64,000 bases of DNA from Ramlibacter sp. (lineage in GTDB: Bacteria; Pseudomonadota; Gammaproteobacteria; Burkholderiales; Burkholderiaceae_C). The translations under genes and the position numbers were made by a program. Location: assembly GCA_019635435.1 (NCBI GenBank), contig JAHBZM010000001.1, forward strand, positions 3,224,001 through 3,288,000. Reading direction: 5' to 3'. A model generated the notes under the pieces. The model did not search any database. It was given only the letters and a program-made list of their open reading frames with translations, and was not told where the DNA came from. Each line of letters begins with the position of its first letter. The first letter of the stretch is position 1. This document shows positions 1 to 9,696 of the stretch, piece by piece.

Positions 1-168
1 GGCGGCTACGCGGGCAAGGTACTGGCCGAGCACCAGCGCCTGCACCTGGTGGCCACCGGCAAGGCCGTGCCGACCTTTGTTCCGCCGCCGGTCCAGTCCA
101 TTCCGGTCATGGCGCCCCGGATGGCTCCGCCCGCTGGCGACAAGGTCGCAGCCCTGGCCAGTTCCTGA
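1..168 (+). CDS. C-terminal fragment of an unidentified protein
   Basis: The reading frame is open from the first base and ends with TGA at 166-168, giving the last 55 residues of a gene that starts outside the window. The tail is rich in Pro, Ala and Val, with a run FVPPPVQ followed by more prolines and a small, Ala-rich end. There is no recognisable domain. High-GC codon use and the absence of stops favour real coding over chance. It is separated from glyA by about 250 bases containing a riboswitch, so it is not in the glyA transcription unit. I cannot name a function. Confidence 0.5.
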   Translation, partial: GGYAGKVLAEHQRLHLVATGKAVPTFVPPPVQSIPVMAPRMAPPAGDKVAALASS

Positions 169-217
169 GCATTTTGGCGAGGTCGGGCGGACACGCCCGC
201 ACCGGTCAGCTACACTT

Positions 218-376
218 GCGGGGTGCGCGACTGGCGATAGGCGCGGCGCCCCCAGCGGGCAGCCCGTGCTGACGTGGACCACCGCAGCCCCTGCGGACAA
301 CCACTGGGAAGCGCACCGCCCGGTTTGATCAAGATCATTGAGCAGGCCCGTGGCGTTTCAGCCGTTCGCCTGGGCA
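218..376 (+). promoter_or_regulatory. ZTP (pfl) riboswitch in the glyA leader
   Basis: All three conserved blocks of the pfl/ZTP aptamer appear in order. The first is CGACTGGCG at 228-236. The second is CCACTGGGAAGCGC at 301-314. The third is CGCCTGGGCA at 367-376, closing a hairpin with GCCC at 346-349. The first two blocks are held together by a perfect 7-bp helix, GGTGCGC (222-228) with GCGCACC (311-317). ZTP riboswitches sense the purine intermediate ZMP/ZTP, which accumulates when 10-formyl-tetrahydrofolate is short, and switch on one-carbon genes; glyA is a known target class. The aptamer ends about 40 bases before the glyA start. No clear U-tract terminator follows, so control by ribosome-site access is plausible but not shown. 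Confidence 0.85.
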
Positions 377-416
377 GCCCGTGCCTTGCACCGGGACCAC
401 GTCTTGAAGGACTGCC

Positions 417-1661
417 ATGTACGACCGCCACATTCTTGTTGAACAGACCGACCCCGAGCTTTGGGCCGCCATCCAGGCCGAGAACGCGCGCCAGGAACAC
501 CACATCGAGCTGATCGCCAGCGAGAACTACGCCTCGCCGGCCGTGATGGCCGCGCAGGGCACCCAGCTCACCAACAAATACGCCGAGGGCTATCCCGGCA
601 AGCGCTACTACGGCGGCTGCGAGCACGTGGACGTGGCCGAACAACTGGCGATCGACCGCGTCAAGCAGATCTTTGGCGCGCAGGCCGCCAACGTGCAGGC
701 GCACTGCGGCGCGTCGGCCAATGAGGCCGTGTTCCTGGCCTTCCTCAAGCCCGGCGACACCATCATGGGCATGAGCCTGGCCGAGGGCGGCCACCTGACC
801 CACGGCATGGCACTCAACATGAGCGGCAAGTGGTTCAACGTGGTGAGCTACGGCCTGAACCACAAGGAAGAGATCGACTACGACGCCATGGAGCGCAAGG
901 CGCACGAGACGAAGCCCAAGCTCATCATTGCGGGCGCCTCCGCCTACAGCCTGCGAATCGACTTTGAGCGTTTTGCCAAGGTTGCCCGGGACGTGGGCGC
1001 CATCTTCATGGTGGACATGGCGCACTATGCCGGCCTGATTGCGGCTGGCGAATACCCCAACCCGGTGCCCCACGCCGACGTGGTGACCTCCACCACCCAC
1101 AAGAGCCTGCGCGGCCCGCGCGGCGGCATCATCCTCATGAAGGCCGAGCACGAAAAGGCCATCAACAGCGCCATCTTCCCCGGCCTGCAGGGCGGCCCGC
1201 TGATGCACGTGATCGCCGCCAAGGCCGTGGCTTTCAAGGAAGCTCTGATGCCCGAGTTCAAGGCCTACCAGCAGCAGGTGGCCAGGAACGCGATTGTGGT
1301 GGCTGAAACATTGGTGCAGCGCGGCCTGCGCATTGTCAGCGGCCGCACCGAAAGCCATGTGATGCTGGTGGACCTGCGGGCCAAGGGCATCACCGGCAAG
1401 GAAGCCGAGGCCGTGCTGGGCAGCGCCCACATGACCATCAACAAGAACGCCATCCCCAACGACCCGGAAAAGCCCATGGTGACCAGCGGCGTGCGCATTG
1501 GCACCCCGGCCATGACCACCCGCGGCTTCAAGGAAGAAGAAGCGCGGCTCACGGCCAACCTGATTGCCGACGTGCTGGACAACCCCCGCGACGCGGCCAA
1601 CATCGAGGCCGTGCGTGCCAAGGTCAACGCCCTGACGGCCCGCTTCCCGGTCTACAAGTGA
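417..1661 (+). CDS. glyA: serine hydroxymethyltransferase
   Basis: This 414-residue protein has the usual length for bacterial SHMT, the PLP enzyme that converts serine and tetrahydrofolate to glycine and 5,10-methylene-THF in the cytosol. The PLP-binding lysine lies in STTHKSLRGPRGG, at about residue 229, the position expected from E. coli GlyA. The N-terminal region carries the family block ELIASENYASPAV. The start ATG is preceded by GAAGGA at 406-411 with a 5-base spacer. A ZTP riboswitch lies just upstream, tying expression to folate status. nrdR begins 7 bases after the stop, so the two are probably co-transcribed. Nothing looks damaged. Confidence 0.98.
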   Translation: MYDRHILVEQTDPELWAAIQAENARQEHHIELIASENYASPAVMAAQGTQLTNKYAEGYPGKRYYGGCEHVDVAEQLAIDRVKQIFGAQAANVQAHCGASANEAVFLAFLKPGDTIMGMSLAEGGHLTHGMALNMSGKWFNVVSYGLNHKEEIDYDAMERKAHETKPKLIIAGASAYSLRIDFERFAKVARDVGAIFMVDMAHYAGLIAAGEYPNPVPHADVVTSTTHKSLRGPRGGIILMKAEHEKAINSAIFPGLQGGPLMHVIAAKAVAFKEALMPEFKAYQQQVARNAIVVAETLVQRGLRIVSGRTESHVMLVDLRAKGITGKEAEAVLGSAHMTINKNAIPNDPEKPMVTSGVRIGTPAMTTRGFKEEEARLTANLIADVLDNPRDAANIEAVRAKVNALTARFPVYK

Positions 1662-1668
1662 CGCCCCG

Positions 1669-2118
1669 ATGAAATGCCCGTTCTGCGGACATGCGGAGAC
1701 CCAGGTGGTCGAGACACGCGTGTCCGAGGACGGCGACTTCATCCGCCGCCGGCGCCAGTGCGGTGCCTGCGAGAAGCGCTTCACGACCTATGAGCACCCT
1801 GAGGTCAACTTCCCGGCCGTCGTCAAGAAGGACGGCCGGCGCATCGAATTTGACCGCACCAAGCTGGTCGCCTCGATGAACCTGGCGCTGCGCAAGCGCC
1901 CCGTGAGCACCGAGCAGATCGACAGCGCGATCGAGCGCATCGAGGAAAAGCTGCTCAACCTGGGTGTGCGCGAACTGGCATCGAACCGGATCGGCGAACT
2001 GGTCATGCGCGAACTCAAGAAGCTCGACAAGGTCGCCTATGTGCGGTTTGCCAGCGTTTACCGCAGTTTTGAGGATATTGACGAGTTCAAGACGCTGGTG
2101 GATGAGGTGAGGCGGTAG
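1669..2118 (+). CDS. nrdR: transcriptional repressor NrdR
   Basis: At 149 residues it matches the family length. NrdR represses ribonucleotide reductase genes by binding NrdR boxes in response to the ATP/dATP balance. The N-terminal zinc ribbon is complete, with cysteines at 3, 6, 31 and 34 (CPFC and CGAC). An ATP-cone domain follows from about residue 49, beginning FPAVVKKDGRRIEFD. It sits 7 bases downstream of glyA, the common order in betaproteobacteria. No nrd genes or obvious NrdR boxes are in this window. Confidence 0.97.
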   Translation: MKCPFCGHAETQVVETRVSEDGDFIRRRRQCGACEKRFTTYEHPEVNFPAVVKKDGRRIEFDRTKLVASMNLALRKRPVSTEQIDSAIERIEEKLLNLGVRELASNRIGELVMRELKKLDKVAYVRFASVYRSFEDIDEFKTLVDEVRR

Positions 2119-2258
2119 GGTTCTTTCATGGGCGGGGGTCGCCTTGCCTGTCGCGGGGCAACCTCCACCGGCCCCTCATCGGCCACCGCTCGTCAAGCCA
2201 GTCCGGCCGCCTATCGTCGAGGGCTGGTGGCGCCTTTCTGCCCCATTACAGTCCGGAT

Positions 2259-2843
2259 ATGCGAAATTTCAGCAACCCCGGCTACCAGCGTGGCTTGTCC
2301 CTGATTGAAGTCTTGGTCTCCCTGGTCATCTTCGCCTTCGGGTTGTTGGGGGCTGCGGGCCTTCAGATGGCGACCCTGCGCTCCAACCAGTTCGCGAGCT
2401 CTTCGGCGACGGCAGTGGCACTGGCCCGCGAATACGGCGAAATGATGCAGTCATTTCCCAGCGCGATTGAAACCACGTCCGAAGGCACAAGCACTTTTTT
2501 CCTGGACACCGCCAACCCCATTGCCAGCCCCAACCCGTCGGCCTGCAATGGCTCGACGGTGACATGCACCCCCGTTCAATTGTCCCAGGCACTCAAAGAA
2601 GATTGGCGTGCGCGTGTCAAGGTAGCACTTCCGTCCGGCCGCGCCGAGGTTTGCCGGGATGCCGAGCCCCGTGACGCCAGCGGCGAACTCGAATGGGGTG
2701 GCTGCGACAACACTGGGGACCTTGTGGTCGTGAAGATCGGCTGGCGCGCCAAGAATGACAAGGGCGAAACGCTGTTTACCGACGACAAGCCGCGCATCGT
2801 TGTGCCCGTCATGGGGAACCTCCGGGACTTTGCTGTGCCATGA
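2259..2843 (+). CDS. pilV: type IV pilus minor pilin PilV
   Basis: A 194-residue prepilin-like protein, first gene of the minor pilin operon. The type III leader is short, and the prepilin peptidase site is RG^LSLIE, with cleavage after Gly12 and the conserved Glu5 of the mature protein (Glu17 of the precursor). A hydrophobic helix follows (VLVSLVIFAFGLLGAAGLQ), as is typical of PilV. The rest is a globular pilin head with several cysteines. Minor pilins prime pilus assembly at the inner membrane together with PilW, PilX and PilY1. It overlaps pilW by four bases (ATGA). The 140 bases upstream contain no gene and probably hold the operon promoter, which I could not assign. Confidence 0.9.
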   Translation: MRNFSNPGYQRGLSLIEVLVSLVIFAFGLLGAAGLQMATLRSNQFASSSATAVALAREYGEMMQSFPSAIETTSEGTSTFFLDTANPIASPNPSACNGSTVTCTPVQLSQALKEDWRARVKVALPSGRAEVCRDAEPRDASGELEWGGCDNTGDLVVVKIGWRAKNDKGETLFTDDKPRIVVPVMGNLRDFAVP

Positions 2844-3811
2844 ATTCAAACCAAACCCCTTCCCAATTCAATCGTTCTAAGCGAGGAATTGCTCTGCTTC
2901 AGCAGGGCTTGACCTTGGTGGAGTTGCTTGTTTCCATTGTGTTGATGAGCTTGGTGACATTGGCCACCGTGTCGCTGTATGGCGTGATCAACTCCAGCTA
3001 TAAAACTGTTGACGCCGGTCAACAGATGAATGACAACGCTCGCTACGCATTTGAGACGATCGGACAGGCGCTTCGCATTGCGGGATACCAGGAGTACCTG
3101 CCTAGCGGAACAGATGCCTCCGCGCCAGGGGGCCGCATTTATCCGGCCAACTGCCTTGGTTCTAGCCCCCCCTGTCCCATCATCGGGTTCAACAATTCGA
3201 AGGTTACCTCAGTGACCAACGTGGACAGCTTTGGGGCCACAAACAATGGGGGGGTGAATCTGAGTGACACGCTCGGAGTGACCTATTCCGGATCAAGTCT
3301 TGCTAACGACCCTCTCCAACCCGATGGATCCGTTATCGACTGCCAGGGCGTCGCGCAACCCAGTTCGCAAAGCACTACCGATTTGGGTGTCAGTTTGTTC
3401 TGGGTGACCACAACGAACAATGAGCCGGAGCTGGCATGCGTGTCCAGGGGCAGTGTTACTGCGCCTGGGGGCCCCGTCCGGAACTCCCAGACGGTCATCA
3501 GGGGGGTTGAAACCTTCCAGGTCATGTATGGCGTGGACACCAATGGGGACTCACTACCCAACCGATGGGTGAGTGCGCAAAACGTTACCAATTGGATGGC
3601 CGTTAGGGCCGTACGTGTTGGCTTTGTATTGCGTGGCCCTCCTGGCAGTTCGCAAGGAACTGCGGTCACCGCAGCAGACAACATTCTCTATCCGTTGGGC
3701 CAGGAATTTGTTGGCACCAGTCCCGAAACCGGACTGTCATTCACTCCCCCGGCCGATGGCCGCCTGCGGCGCGCTTATGCCACCACCTTCATGCTGCGTA
3801 ACAGCTTCTAG
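2840..3811 (+). CDS. pilW: type IV pilus minor pilin PilW
   Basis: A 323-residue minor pilin. The leader is about 23 residues and the cleavage site is QG^LTLVE, with Glu at mature position 5. The membrane helix follows as LLVSIVLMSLVTLATVSLY. The long head domain, large for a pilin, is usual for PilW. The order pilV-pilW-pilX-pilY1 and the ATGA overlap with pilV support the call. Its likely role is in the priming complex at the pilus tip. Codon use is slightly more relaxed (lower GC) than in the flanking housekeeping genes, as it is across the whole pil operon. Confidence 0.9.
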   Translation: MNSNQTPSQFNRSKRGIALLQQGLTLVELLVSIVLMSLVTLATVSLYGVINSSYKTVDAGQQMNDNARYAFETIGQALRIAGYQEYLPSGTDASAPGGRIYPANCLGSSPPCPIIGFNNSKVTSVTNVDSFGATNNGGVNLSDTLGVTYSGSSLANDPLQPDGSVIDCQGVAQPSSQSTTDLGVSLFWVTTTNNEPELACVSRGSVTAPGGPVRNSQTVIRGVETFQVMYGVDTNGDSLPNRWVSAQNVTNWMAVRAVRVGFVLRGPPGSSQGTAVTAADNILYPLGQEFVGTSPETGLSFTPPADGRLRRAYATTFMLRNSF

Positions 3812-3813
3812 CC

Positions 3814-4482
3814 ATGACGCCTATTCACAAGCCTCATTATGTCATTCGACGCAAGGCAGCCCAAAAGGGCATCGCCATCGTTTTCGTACTGATCATGCTG
3901 TCGATTGCGACGGCCGTCGCCATCATTTCCGCCCGAACGACTCTGTTGGGCGAGCGCATTTCACGGAATGACCGTGACAGGCAGATCGCCTTTCAGGCCG
4001 CCGAGCTCGCGCTCAACGACGCCGAACTGGACATCATGGACCCGATGACTGCACGAGGTTGCAAATTTGGGACGCCGCAAATCGCGGCGGATGCCGGATG
4101 CAGTTCAAACGCCGATTCGCGTGGGTTCTGCGGCCCCAATCCCGCTCTCCCGGCAACCACCCCCATGTACAAAGCGGTGAACTGGAACGACACCTCCGCT
4201 TCCCGGGCCTATGTCAACTACGGGGAATTCACTGACCGAGCCGACTCGTTGCAAACCGGCACCTTTGGCGCCCCGGCGCTGAAGCCCAAATACATCATTG
4301 TGCAGTCTGCGCTGCCAGCGGTTGTGCCTTACGACGGCGGCAAGCGTCAATTCGAAACCCGAAATGCCTACCGTGTTTACGCAATCGGGTATGGAGCGTC
4401 AAAAGAAACACAAGTCATGCTCGAGGGCGTCTTTGTCAAGCCGCTACTTTCCAACAGGTGTGCCACAGGAGCGCTGGGATGA
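3814..4482 (+). CDS. pilX: type IV pilus minor pilin PilX
   Basis: A 222-residue protein with a basic leader, a Gly19 cleavage point (QKG^IAIVF) and a hydrophobic helix. It lacks the mature Glu5 seen in the other pilins, which is usual for PilX. The post-helix region (ERISRNDRDRQIAFQAAELALNDAE) is the standard PilX N-terminal signature. It starts 2 bases after the pilW stop, and its TGA overlaps the pilY1 ATG. It is expected to act with PilV, PilW and PilY1 at the pilus tip. Confidence 0.88.
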   Translation: MTPIHKPHYVIRRKAAQKGIAIVFVLIMLSIATAVAIISARTTLLGERISRNDRDRQIAFQAAELALNDAELDIMDPMTARGCKFGTPQIAADAGCSSNADSRGFCGPNPALPATTPMYKAVNWNDTSASRAYVNYGEFTDRADSLQTGTFGAPALKPKYIIVQSALPAVVPYDGGKRQFETRNAYRVYAIGYGASKETQVMLEGVFVKPLLSNRCATGALG

Positions 4483-7400
4483 ATCTCAATTTTCTGCCTC
4501 GTCCGCGCTGGCTTTATCGCGGAATTGTCATCACGGCGGCTGCGCTGGTCCTTAGCGGGACGGCCCAGATATCGCCCCCCATGCCTGCGGTGGATCTGAG
4601 TATTGGCCCTGTCGCGGTCAATGCCCAGGCCGTCAATATCGCACTCGCCCTGTCGGTGGAATGGCCAACGGTAGGCTCGGCCTACCGCGATACCAGCTAC
4701 ACCTACAACCATAGCAAGGAATATGTGGGTTACTGGGACCACAAGGCGTGTTACGAGTACAGGGATACCACCCCCGGCGCTCCCATCAGCGGCGAGTACT
4801 TCTATCGCACCGGCCCCGTAGACGCCACCGGCTACTGCAACACCGCAGGTGCCGGCAGCGGCTGGAGCGGCAATGCACTGAATTACGTCGCTACATCATC
4901 AATTGACCTGTTGCGGCTGGCGCTGACAGGCGGCAATCGGGTGGTAGACGGCGGGTACACCGTGAGTACTGGGAGCGGAACTGCAACGATCGACTACACG
5001 GTGCTTGAGCGAGCCTATCTTCGCAATGACTGGAACCTGAACAACGCCCAGTTCCGCTCACGCGTCATTCCCGCTACCTACCGTGGAAAGGTGACGCCTG
5101 TTTTTGCAGGGACAGGCGACGTCTGGGGCGGCTCGTGTCTGGACAGGGTGTGGTTCGGCAGCGGCATTTCGTCCACCAGTTGCACCAATCCGTCCGACCA
5201 TGGCAACCTGAACGCGCGCGTGGCCGACCCGTCGGCGACCTCCACCGTCGTGGTCACTGCCGGTGGCCCAGCACCAACGGCCCCCCCTGGCGGTACTGTT
5301 GTGTTCGTCACGACCACCTGGAGTATTTCCAGCAACACCACTTCGGTTGCCCCATCTAGCGGTCCCATTCAGACTTACAACTACACCTTGCTGGGCTCCG
5401 GAACCAGCACTGTCGTGCCGCCCGACTACTCCACAGCGACGACTTACCTGTACACGGCGTATCTCCCAACTGGCAACACAACGACTGTGGCGCCAACCTC
5501 TCCGGAACCCACGGTGATCCTGGGTACTTCAACCGTACCGCTATCCGGGCAAAGAACCTTTTCGACCATCGCCCCCTCGGCCCCTTACCGAACTTTCACC
5601 TACAGTTCCAGTTCCATCAATGTCTGCCGGAGCACGAATTCCACCAGTGCGGCCAACTTCGGTGGCGAGTTGGACAGTTCCGGCAATCTGCAGAGCGTAT
5701 CCAGCAGCGACTGCAACAGCGGACCCTTTGCGGCATTCGACTACCGCGGGAAAATCTCCGGTTCGCGGACGGTTTACGAGCAACTCCAGGTGGTGACGAT
5801 CTACGCCGTCCATAGCCAACAAAAAGTCTACAAGTCATACACGACTGAAACGGCCTACTACGTCTTCAATCTTGACAAGGATCAGTACACGGTAACGGGC
5901 TCCAAGCCCGGCATCATGTATGCGCGGGTCAGAGTGTGCGACGGTGCGTCCGCCACGCAACGTCCCGATGTTTGCCGCCGTTATCCTGACGGCAACTACA
6001 AACCCGTGGGGCAAATCCAGCTCAATGCCGAGAGTGCCCGGGTGGCTGCCTTTGGCTATGTGGCCGAGGATGGCAATGGTCGCAATGGCGGCGTCTTGCG
6101 GGCACCCATGCACTTCACAGGCCCGGAGTACCGTGATAGCGCAGGCATCATGCAGACCAATACCCAACCCGAGTGGAACGTCAACAACGGTGTTTTCCTC
6201 ACGGATCCAATGGGTGTGTCGCCAACTTTTGCGATCAGCGGTGTGATCAACTACCTCAACAAGTTCGGGACGACCGGCGTGCTGGGCAAATACAAAGAGA
6301 ACGACCCGGTTGGCGAGTTGTATTACGAAACGCTGCGGTACTTCCAGGGCTTGGGGCCAACGCCCTCTTCCCTGGCGAACATGACCACCACGTTCTACGA
6401 CGGATTCCCGATCTACGGGACTGCAGCGGCGTCCCCCAAAACCCTCGCGGGTTGGGTTGACCCGGTTCAAAACTCCTGTCAACGCCGCAACTTCATCCTG
6501 ACCATTGGCGACGTCAACACCCACCAGGACAGAAACCTGCCTGGCCATGGCACAGGCGCCAGCAGTGCGTTGGTGACTGCCGGCCAGCCGGCTCGCGCCG
6601 TGGAGCCTCTGCTGGGTGACGCGACCAAGAATTTCAATGCCGTCGATTGGACGGCACTGATCACAGGTTTCGAAACCGGCGTAAGCAGGTCCTACACTGA
6701 CGCCCTGGGCCGGGCTCAGAATACATTGGGCAACCCGAATCCCCGATCCGCCAATAGCAACCTCGAAGGCAAAAACGGCGGCTGCTGTGAAGGCGCCTAC
6801 TACTGGGCGGGTGCTGCCTATTGGGCCAATACCCAGCCGATTCGCCTGGACACCAAAGCCGGGAAGAGCATGCGCGACGTGCGTGTCAAGACTTTCACCA
6901 TCGACGTGGACGAAGGAGGCAATGGCGATATCGAGGACACCAACCCGCGCGGCATCAAGCCACGCAACAGCACCTTCTATCTGGCGGGCAAGTACGGATG
7001 GTTCAATGACGCAAACCTGGATGGCAACCCGTTCAAGACCTCCGGGGGGGGGACTCCAACGAACGCCGAATGGGAAGATGAAAGCGCGCCCAACACCCCC
7101 GGCGGCTACGTGATTGCCAGCCAGGCTCAAAAGCTGCTCGATGGCATCAAGAAATTCTTCCGGGCTGCCACCTCCGAGAAAGGCGCGGTATCCGTGTCTT
7201 CGCTGAGTTCCCAGCGGTTCACGACCCAGGAACCCAATGGCGACCTCTTTTCCCCTCGGTTTGACAGCAGGGATTGGTCAGGGACAGTTCAACGGTCGGG
7301 CCTCAAATTCAATACGGCAACCGGGAAGATTGAAGCCTTGGCCGGCGTCAAATGGGATGCAGGGAAAATCTTGACGGACTCTTCAGTGCTGGGAACGGCC

Positions 7401-9227
7401 ACGGCGGCCGCCGGCCCCCAGGTCAAACCAGCGGATCGGAAGATATTCACCCTGTCCAGAGGCGTTTCCGTGACCACGGGTCAGGCATTTACCGTGGCCA
7501 ACAAGGGAAGTTTGGATGCCGCTGTTCTGGCGGCGCTCAACAAGAATGCCACCACCAATGCCACTGACTCCAATGCCGATGCGCGGATCAACTGGATTCG
7601 AGGCGTTCGGGACAACGAGCAGAATTCCACTGGTGGCTTCCTGCGTCGCCGTCTGAACATCATGGGCGACGTCATCAATTCGGGGCCCATCTTCAAACAA
7701 GGGGCTGACCCGGATATCAGCGGCTCAGGCTACAGCGCATTTGCCTCCAGTGTTACTTCACGGGCTGCGATGATTTATGTTGGAGCCAATGACGGGATGT
7801 TGCACGGCTTCCAGGCCACCGATGGCAAGGAGATGTTCGCCTACATTCCCCGTGCGGTGGCCGAGAACCTGAACAAGCTGACCGACCCGAATTACTCGCA
7901 TCGTCCTTATGTGGATGGGGTGCCTACGGTTTCAGAGGCCCAGATTGGGAGCAGCTGGAAAACCGTGCTCGCGTCGGGTATGGGCGGTGGAGCACAGGGC
8001 ATCTTTGTGTTGGACGTGACAACCCCCACGACTTTCAACGAGAGCAACGTGATGTTCGAGTTCACGGACCGTGATGATCCCGACATGGGTAACATCCTCA
8101 GCCAACCCAAGATTGTAAAAATGCGGATGGCCGGGAGCGGAACCCCAACCTACAAGTGGTTTGTGGTGGTCGGCAGTGGCTACAACAACTACGTGAACGA
8201 TGGCTACTACAGCCTCACCGGCAAGCAGGCTCTGTTCTTCCTGAGTCTAGACAAAGCCCCGAATGCCGCATGGGCAAATGGCACCAACTACTTCAAAGTC
8301 GTGCTTGCCGCCCCTACTGAGCTCACGACCCCGACGGGGCTTTCCAATCCGGGAATCTCGTCTGGTGCGCTCGGGGAAGGTGTGCTCTTCTATTCCGGCG
8401 ATCTCCAGGGGAATATGTGGCGCTTCTCGTTTGACAACGGCCTGGACTCCACCAATGCCGCCAGTGCTGTCAAAGTCTCGGGTGGATCCCCTGTTCCCAT
8501 GTTCGTTGCCAAAGACGGCCTCGGAAAGCGCCAGCCTGTCACAACCTCTCCACAGATATTCGCCGGCTACATCAAAGGGAAAATGGTCGTGTTCGGAACC
8601 GGGAAGTTTATTGAACCCTCAGATGCTGACAATGTAGACGTGCAGTCGGTCTACGGTGTCTGGGATCGACTGGCAACGGCTGATGCTGACTATCAAATTG
8701 GCCGTAGCAAGCTTTTCCAAAGAACCATGACTGTGGGTACAGCAACAACCACACTCTCAGGCAGTGACACCTTTGCTTTTGGTGACGGCAGTTCGAGCAC
8801 ATACCGAGGCTGGTTCGTGGATCTTCCTGCCAGCCGTGAAAGAGTCGCCGTGGAAGGCGCCAAGTTTGGCGACGTCGCCTTGATCAACACCACCATTCCA
8901 GATGGTGGTTGCTCGGGCGACGGTTCAGGTCGCCAGCTCTGTGTGACCAGCCTGTATGGCCTTCAGGCCTGTGACTTTGAAACATCGACTGCCGGCTTGC
9001 TGAGCCGCCCCAATGTGGTGTTGATCGAAGACACCAGTTCGTATGACTCCTACAAGCCCCGAAACGCCACAGGCAGGCGACTGACTTCCATCAAGTCGGC
9101 CGCGCTATCTACAGGAACTAAAATTACCGATGCGGGCAATGTGTCAAGCTCGACCACCGCCATCAACGGTCCGGCAATTCCTTCTGGGCGCATGAGCTGG
9201 CGAGAAATCCGTAATTTCAGGGAGTAA
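4479..9227 (+). CDS. pilY1: type IV pilus tip-associated adhesin PilY1
   Basis: A 1582-residue protein with a Sec-type signal peptide (VITAAALVLSGTAQ). The start at 4479 gives an ATGA overlap with pilX and has AGGAG at 4467-4471 with a 7-base spacer; an in-frame GTG at 4458 is less likely. The C-terminal PilC/PilY1 beta-propeller occupies roughly residues 1050-1500 and contains the hallmark VGANDGMLHGF, then YIPRAVAENL and GMGGGAQGIFVLDVT. The middle region (about residue 670) has a VWA-like strand, ILTIGDVN. Near residue 843 the motif DANLDGNPF resembles a calcium loop. The first 600 residues are Thr/Ser-rich and not assignable, and probably form the species-specific adhesive part. PilY1 is secreted, caps the pilus and can act in adhesion and mechanosensing. 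Confidence 0.93.
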   Translation: MNLNFLPRPRWLYRGIVITAAALVLSGTAQISPPMPAVDLSIGPVAVNAQAVNIALALSVEWPTVGSAYRDTSYTYNHSKEYVGYWDHKACYEYRDTTPGAPISGEYFYRTGPVDATGYCNTAGAGSGWSGNALNYVATSSIDLLRLALTGGNRVVDGGYTVSTGSGTATIDYTVLERAYLRNDWNLNNAQFRSRVIPATYRGKVTPVFAGTGDVWGGSCLDRVWFGSGISSTSCTNPSDHGNLNARVADPSATSTVVVTAGGPAPTAPPGGTVVFVTTTWSISSNTTSVAPSSGPIQTYNYTLLGSGTSTVVPPDYSTATTYLYTAYLPTGNTTTVAPTSPEPTVILGTSTVPLSGQRTFSTIAPSAPYRTFTYSSSSINVCRSTNSTSAANFGGELDSSGNLQSVSSSDCNSGPFAAFDYRGKISGSRTVYEQLQVVTIYAVHSQQKVYKSYTTETAYYVFNLDKDQYTVTGSKPGIMYARVRVCDGASATQRPDVCRRYPDGNYKPVGQIQLNAESARVAAFGYVAEDGNGRNGGVLRAPMHFTGPEYRDSAGIMQTNTQPEWNVNNGVFLTDPMGVSPTFAISGVINYLNKFGTTGVLGKYKENDPVGELYYETLRYFQGLGPTPSSLANMTTTFYDGFPIYGTAAASPKTLAGWVDPVQNSCQRRNFILTIGDVNTHQDRNLPGHGTGASSALVTAGQPARAVEPLLGDATKNFNAVDWTALITGFETGVSRSYTDALGRAQNTLGNPNPRSANSNLEGKNGGCCEGAYYWAGAAYWANTQPIRLDTKAGKSMRDVRVKTFTIDVDEGGNGDIEDTNPRGIKPRNSTFYLAGKYGWFNDANLDGNPFKTSGGGTPTNAEWEDESAPNTPGGYVIASQAQKLLDGIKKFFRAATSEKGAVSVSSLSSQRFTTQEPNGDLFSPRFDSRDWSGTVQRSGLKFNTATGKIEALAGVKWDAGKILTDSSVLGTATAAAGPQVKPADRKIFTLSRGVSVTTGQAFTVANKGSLDAAVLAALNKNATTNATDSNADARINWIRGVRDNEQNSTGGFLRRRLNIMGDVINSGPIFKQGADPDISGSGYSAFASSVTSRAAMIYVGANDGMLHGFQATDGKEMFAYIPRAVAENLNKLTDPNYSHRPYVDGVPTVSEAQIGSSWKTVLASGMGGGAQGIFVLDVTTPTTFNESNVMFEFTDRDDPDMGNILSQPKIVKMRMAGSGTPTYKWFVVVGSGYNNYVNDGYYSLTGKQALFFLSLDKAPNAAWANGTNYFKVVLAAPTELTTPTGLSNPGISSGALGEGVLFYSGDLQGNMWRFSFDNGLDSTNAASAVKVSGGSPVPMFVAKDGLGKRQPVTTSPQIFAGYIKGKMVVFGTGKFIEPSDADNVDVQSVYGVWDRLATADADYQIGRSKLFQRTMTVGTATTTLSGSDTFAFGDGSSSTYRGWFVDLPASRERVAVEGAKFGDVALINTTIPDGGCSGDGSGRQLCVTSLYGLQACDFETSTAGLLSRPNVVLIEDTSSYDSYKPRNATGRRLTSIKSAALSTGTKITDAGNVSSSTTAINGPAIPSGRMSWREIRNFRE

Positions 9228-9231
9228 CCAA

Positions 9232-9696
9232 ATGACCCACCGCCATGATTTCCGGGAACGAGGATTCAGCCTGATTGAACTGATGATCACGGTGGCCATC
9301 GTCGGCATCCTGGCGGCAGTCGCGTATCCGCTCTATGCGAGCCAGATCGCCAAAGGCCGCAGGGCGGAGTGCCGCAGTGGATTGTTCCAATCGATGCAGC
9401 AGCAGGAGCGCTACGCAACGCAGTACAACAAATATGCACCATTCACAATTGGTGCCGCGACCGCGAAAACAAAAGCTTATTCCGGTGACTCATTGGCCAA
9501 CAGTGCTTGCAAGATGGAGGCGCGCGCCTGCACCGCGCCAGGAAGCACTGACACCGATCAATGCATCGAACTTCGAGCCACGCCGGTCAAGCCCGATTCG
9601 TCGATCGACTACTTCTTTCTTGACAGCGATGGGCGCAAGGGCTGTTCGGTGTCCACCACCCGAACGACCACCAACACCACATGCTGGCCATCATGA
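9232..9696 (+). CDS. pilE: type IV pilus minor pilin PilE
   Basis: A 154-residue pilin with a textbook N-terminus: a short leader, cleavage at RG^FSLIE after Gly11, mature Glu5, and a hydrophobic helix (MITVAIVGILAAVAYPLY). The block QIAKGRRAECRSGLFQ is characteristic of the PilE minor-pilin family that follows pilY1 in Pseudomonas and Burkholderiales. Cysteines near the C-terminus suggest the usual D-region disulfide. It starts 4 bases after pilY1, and its TGA overlaps the next gene's ATG at 9693. Confidence 0.88.
   Translation: MTHRHDFRERGFSLIELMITVAIVGILAAVAYPLYASQIAKGRRAECRSGLFQSMQQQERYATQYNKYAPFTIGAATAKTKAYSGDSLANSACKMEARACTAPGSTDTDQCIELRATPVKPDSSIDYFFLDSDGRKGCSVSTTRTTTNTTCWPS

Noticed and set aside
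2119..2258. A sigma-54 promoter for the pil operon
   Set aside because: A TGGCGC-like half is present, but the paired TTGC is missing at the right spacing.
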